From Blastomonas sp. SL216 (GTDB taxonomy: Bacteria; Pseudomonadota; Alphaproteobacteria; Sphingomonadales; Sphingomonadaceae), in contig CP113055.1 in assembly GCA_026625625.1 (NCBI GenBank), forward strand, positions 3,145,001 through 3,209,000: DNA of 64,000 nucleotides, given 5' to 3'. Under the pieces are notes generated by a model. It ran no database searches. It worked only from the letters and a program-made list of their open reading frames with translations, and was not told where the DNA came from. The translations under genes and the position numbers were made by a program. Numbering within the stretch: the stretch's first letter is position 1; the number at the start of each line of letters is the position of its first letter. Shown here piece by piece: positions 61,597 to 64,000 of this stretch.

Positions 61597-62508
61597 ATGG
61601 ACATCACGCAGATCATGTACCGCCCCGGGCTGATGCAGGGCGAGCGCATATTGGTGACCGGTGGCGGCACGGGCTTGGGCAAGGTGATGGCCGAGGCGTT
61701 CGTGTATCTTGGGGCGGAAGTGCATATCTGCGGGCGACGCGGAGCGGTGCTGGAGGCGACCGCGGATGAGCTGATGACGCGGCATGGCGGCAAGGTAGCG
61801 GCGCATGTCTGCGACATCCGCAACGCGGAATCGATCGATGCCATGGTGGCGCAGATCTGGTCGCAGCACGGCGCGCTCACCGGCCTGGTCAACAATGCGG
61901 CGGGCAATTTCATCAGCCGCACCGAGGATCTCAGCGTCAATGGCTTCAACGCCATTTCGGACATCGTCTTTCGCGGCACCTTCTACATCACGCACAATGT
62001 CGGCAAGCGGATGATCGCCGAGGATATTCGCGGCAATTTCCTCGCGATCCTGACCACCTGGGTATGGAATGGCGGGCCGTTCACGGTGCCGTCGGCCATG
62101 TCCAAGGCGGGCATCAACGTGATGACCCAGTCGCTCGCCACCGAATGGGGGCGTTATGGCCTGCGTTTCAACGCGATCGCGCCGGGCACCTTCCCCACCA
62201 AGGGCATGACCGAGCGGCTGTCGCCCGGCAATTCGCAAGGGTTGCAGGGGCAGAATGCCGATCGCGGCAATCCGATGGGCCGGGTGGGCGAGATGCACGA
62301 GTTGGCAAACCTTGCCGTGCTGCTGATGGGGCGCGGTGCGGACTATATCAACGGCCAGACCATCGCCATCGACGGCGCGGGCTATCAGGCCAATTCGGGC
62401 AATTTCTACCAGAGCCTGTCGCGGATGGACGACCAGCAATGGGCGGACATGGCGGCGATGATCCGCGGGGCCAATGCCAAGGACAAGGCGTCACGCACCA
62501 CGGGATAA
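61597..62508 (+). CDS. 2,4-dienoyl-CoA reductase-like SDR
   Basis: The product is 303 aa. The cofactor loop is TGGGTGLG. The usual active-site Tyr is missing: the region reads FTVPSAMSKAGINVM, with Lys kept. This is the pattern of the DECR group of dienoyl-CoA reductases, which act on 2,4-dienoyl-CoA in breakdown of unsaturated acids. It ends the operon-like run and follows a repeat region. Substrate in this island is probably an acyl-CoA with several double bonds. Confidence 0.9.
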   Translation: MDITQIMYRPGLMQGERILVTGGGTGLGKVMAEAFVYLGAEVHICGRRGAVLEATADELMTRHGGKVAAHVCDIRNAESIDAMVAQIWSQHGALTGLVNNAAGNFISRTEDLSVNGFNAISDIVFRGTFYITHNVGKRMIAEDIRGNFLAILTTWVWNGGPFTVPSAMSKAGINVMTQSLATEWGRYGLRFNAIAPGTFPTKGMTERLSPGNSQGLQGQNADRGNPMGRVGEMHELANLAVLLMGRGADYINGQTIAIDGAGYQANSGNFYQSLSRMDDQQWADMAAMIRGANAKDKASRTTG

Positions 62509-62637
62509 GCGGCCGATGCGGGGCTTTTGTCACGCTATCGGTAAAAAGCGCCGCTTCAGCCAGCATTCCGTAGCGTTCCGCCCCGGCTTGCCATAAGCTC
62601 CCCATCAGGAGAGCCGGATCGAATCAGAGGGACAACC

Positions 62638-63453
62638 ATGATCGAGACACATGCCAAATTCAGCGAGAATGCCGAGGGGCGCAACAGCCCGTTCAACACC
62701 CTGGCGCAGCGCGTTACCATCCGCCGGGTAGAGGACATTCGCGACGCCGCGCTGGCGCTGCATGAAATGGCGCAGACGCGCGGATTTCGTGTCGCCGCCT
62801 GCGACGACATCTCCTCAAAAGAGCCGATGGTCGATGCCGATGGCGCGATCATCAACGGCGAAATCTTCGGCTGGATGGCCGATGGCGAACGCTGGTGGGA
62901 GGATACCAGGCTGGCGCTCAACTCGCCGCTGCCGCGTGCCTGCCGCTATGAGAGCGAGCCGTTCTGGTGCAACGAAACCGGCATGTACGGCCGCTGGCGC
63001 AACGAATATCTCGAAGCGATGGACCTGACCGATTTCCGCAAGCGATCGCTGGTCCATGCCGCCATCGTCGTGCCGGTGCACCTGCCGTTCGGTCAGATCT
63101 CTGCGGTCAGCTTCACGCCGATGGACCGGACGCTCACCGACCTGTCCGAACTGTTCGAAAAGCATGCCGATCTGATGGCATCGATGACGCGCCGTTTCAT
63201 CGGTGGTTATGTGATGGTCATGCGCACCAAGCGGCGGATGCCGGCGGACTGCATGCTCTCCAAGCGCGAGGTCGAGTGCCTGCGCTGGGCCGCGATCGGC
63301 AAGACGGACAAGGAAATCAGCATGATCCTGGACCGCAGCCACGCCACCATCCGCTATCATATCCATCGCGCGGGCGAGAAGCTGGACGCGGTCAACCGCA
63401 GCCAGACGATCTTCAAGGCCGGGCAACTGGGCTATCTCGGCGCGAGCGATTGA
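62638..63453 (+). CDS. LuxR-type transcriptional regulator (probable LuxR solo)
   Basis: The product is 271 aa. The C terminus has a LuxR helix-turn-helix: LSKREVECLRWAAIGKTDKE followed by ISMILDRSHATIRYHIHRAG. The N-terminal 200 residues resemble the autoinducer-binding fold (SEPFWCN, VVPVHLPFGQISAVSF), but conserved signal-binding residues are not clearly kept. No luxI gene is in the window, so it may sense a catabolic ligand. It sits just after the catabolic run and is a candidate regulator of it. Confidence 0.88.
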   Translation: MIETHAKFSENAEGRNSPFNTLAQRVTIRRVEDIRDAALALHEMAQTRGFRVAACDDISSKEPMVDADGAIINGEIFGWMADGERWWEDTRLALNSPLPRACRYESEPFWCNETGMYGRWRNEYLEAMDLTDFRKRSLVHAAIVVPVHLPFGQISAVSFTPMDRTLTDLSELFEKHADLMASMTRRFIGGYVMVMRTKRRMPADCMLSKREVECLRWAAIGKTDKEISMILDRSHATIRYHIHRAGEKLDAVNRSQTIFKAGQLGYLGASD

Positions 63454-63473
63454 AGGCGCGCCGGAACGGACGA

Positions 63474-63752
63474 TCAGCCGCGCAGGCGGCTTGCCAGCAT
63501 GCGTCTGCGCCTTAGATCGGCGATGTGAACGGGGAAGGACAGCGCCAGCGGCAGCGCGATCAGCGGCCAGTCCGCTCCGGTCAGCGCCGCGCGCAGCGCA
63601 AGGACGATGAACACCGCAGGCCCCAGCGCCAGCGCGACATCGAGCGGCTTGTTGCCGCGCCGCACCAGCCAGGCGAATTCGATTGCCAGCACCGCCAGGA
63701 TCAGGTCCGCCGCATGGCCGCTGGCGAAGAAGCCGGGAATGGCGGCCATCAT
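63474..63752 (-). CDS. Small membrane protein of unknown function
   Basis: The product is 92 aa. Three hydrophobic stretches (AADLILAVLAIEFAWLV, LDVALALGPAVFIVLALRAA, DWPLIALPLALSFPVHIADL) indicate three membrane helices, with an Arg-rich C terminus. The ATG at 63752 overlaps the stop of tspO (ATGA), so it is coupled to it. No family is recognised. Confidence 0.7.
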   Translation of the reverse strand: MMAAIPGFFASGHAADLILAVLAIEFAWLVRRGNKPLDVALALGPAVFIVLALRAALTGADWPLIALPLALSFPVHIADLRRRRMLASRLRG

Positions 63753-64000
63753 CCGAACGGACCGTTGAGCTGGACGATAGCATAATTGAGCGCAGCGGCG
63801 ACGCTCACCCAAGCGATATAGGGCAGCAGCAGCCAGGCCGCCGTCCTGGAAAAGCGCCCGCAATACACGATCAGCAGTGCGATCGACGCCCAGAGCAGCG
63901 CTACCTCGACCAGCGCCCAGTCGGGCCGCTGCACGCGGAAGAACAGCAGGCTCCACAGCACGTTGAGAAAGCCGTTGAACGCGAACAGGCCGATGACATT
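63749..64000 (-). CDS. tspO: TspO/MBR-family protein, C-terminal part only
   Basis: The gene runs off the right edge; the last 83 residues are visible. GFLNVLWSLLFF and PYIAWVSVAAALNYAIVQLN are typical TspO membrane helices with the conserved Trp and Asn. TspO is an outer- or inner-membrane tryptophan-rich protein that binds porphyrins; in Rhodobacter it dampens photosynthesis gene expression. It is the upstream gene of a two-gene overlap with the small membrane protein. Confidence 0.88.
   Translation of the reverse strand, partial: NVIGLFAFNGFLNVLWSLLFFRVQRPDWALVEVALLWASIALLIVYCGRFSRTAAWLLLPYIAWVSVAAALNYAIVQLNGPFG

Overview
The window is a high-GC, gene-dense chromosomal segment of an alphaproteobacterium, most likely a sphingomonad (Sphingomonadales). 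Support: single-copy housekeeping genes in alphaproteobacterial form (gltD, gltB, uppP, lnt, metK, galU), a TonB-dependent receptor, many SDR, Rieske and acyl-CoA catabolic genes, scattered carotenoid genes (crtB, crtI, crtD, crtC), and short inverted-repeat elements typical of sphingomonad intergenic regions. The organism is inferred, not proven. Two tandem PpsR/CrtJ-type boxes (TGTC-N10-GACA) in front of crtD-crtC hint at an aerobic anoxygenic phototroph (for example Blastomonas, Erythrobacter or Porphyrobacter relatives). No bch or puf gene lies in the window.

Layout. 1-10 kb: the end of an exported protein, a Tat-type exported protein, uppP, then both glutamate synthase subunits in the unusual order gltD - DUF2059 gene - gltB, closed by a strong terminator facing an outer-membrane barrel gene. 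10-20 kb: a glutathione transferase, two overlapping lipoprotein genes, a receiver-less sigma-54 activator, lnt, metK behind a 20-bp palindrome, a membrane-anchored helix-hairpin-helix protein with a His-rich linker, galU and msrA. 20-29 kb: an RND efflux pair, a hemerythrin-like gene, crtB, a LOG-family gene, a GFA-family gene and crtI.

29-47 kb is accessory catabolism. A minus-strand overlapping operon (Rieske oxygenase, SnoaL-like, ABM-like, SDR) sits behind a second Rieske oxygenase. The PpsR-boxed crtD-crtC pair follows, then a TIGR03084-type protein, an alpha/beta hydrolase, an MDR reductase, an acyl-CoA synthetase, a carotenoid/stilbene cleavage oxygenase and a TonB-dependent receptor.

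47-62.5 kb is a plus-strand catabolic island in two halves. The first half is a molybdopterin oxidoreductase, Rieske ferredoxin, SDRs, MDR and ThuA-like gene. The second half is a P450, two acyl-CoA dehydrogenases, a DUF35 protein, an SCP2-type thiolase homologue lacking its usual histidines, SDRs and a second ThuA-like gene. A ParDE-like toxin-antitoxin pair separates the halves and a LuxR-type regulator gene ends the run. Together these genes look like a route for uptake, oxidation, CoA activation and side-chain shortening of a hydrophobic compound (steroid-, terpenoid- or lignin-like). The substrate cannot be read from the sequence. The window ends in a truncated tspO gene.

No tRNA, rRNA, CRISPR array, transposase or phage gene was seen.
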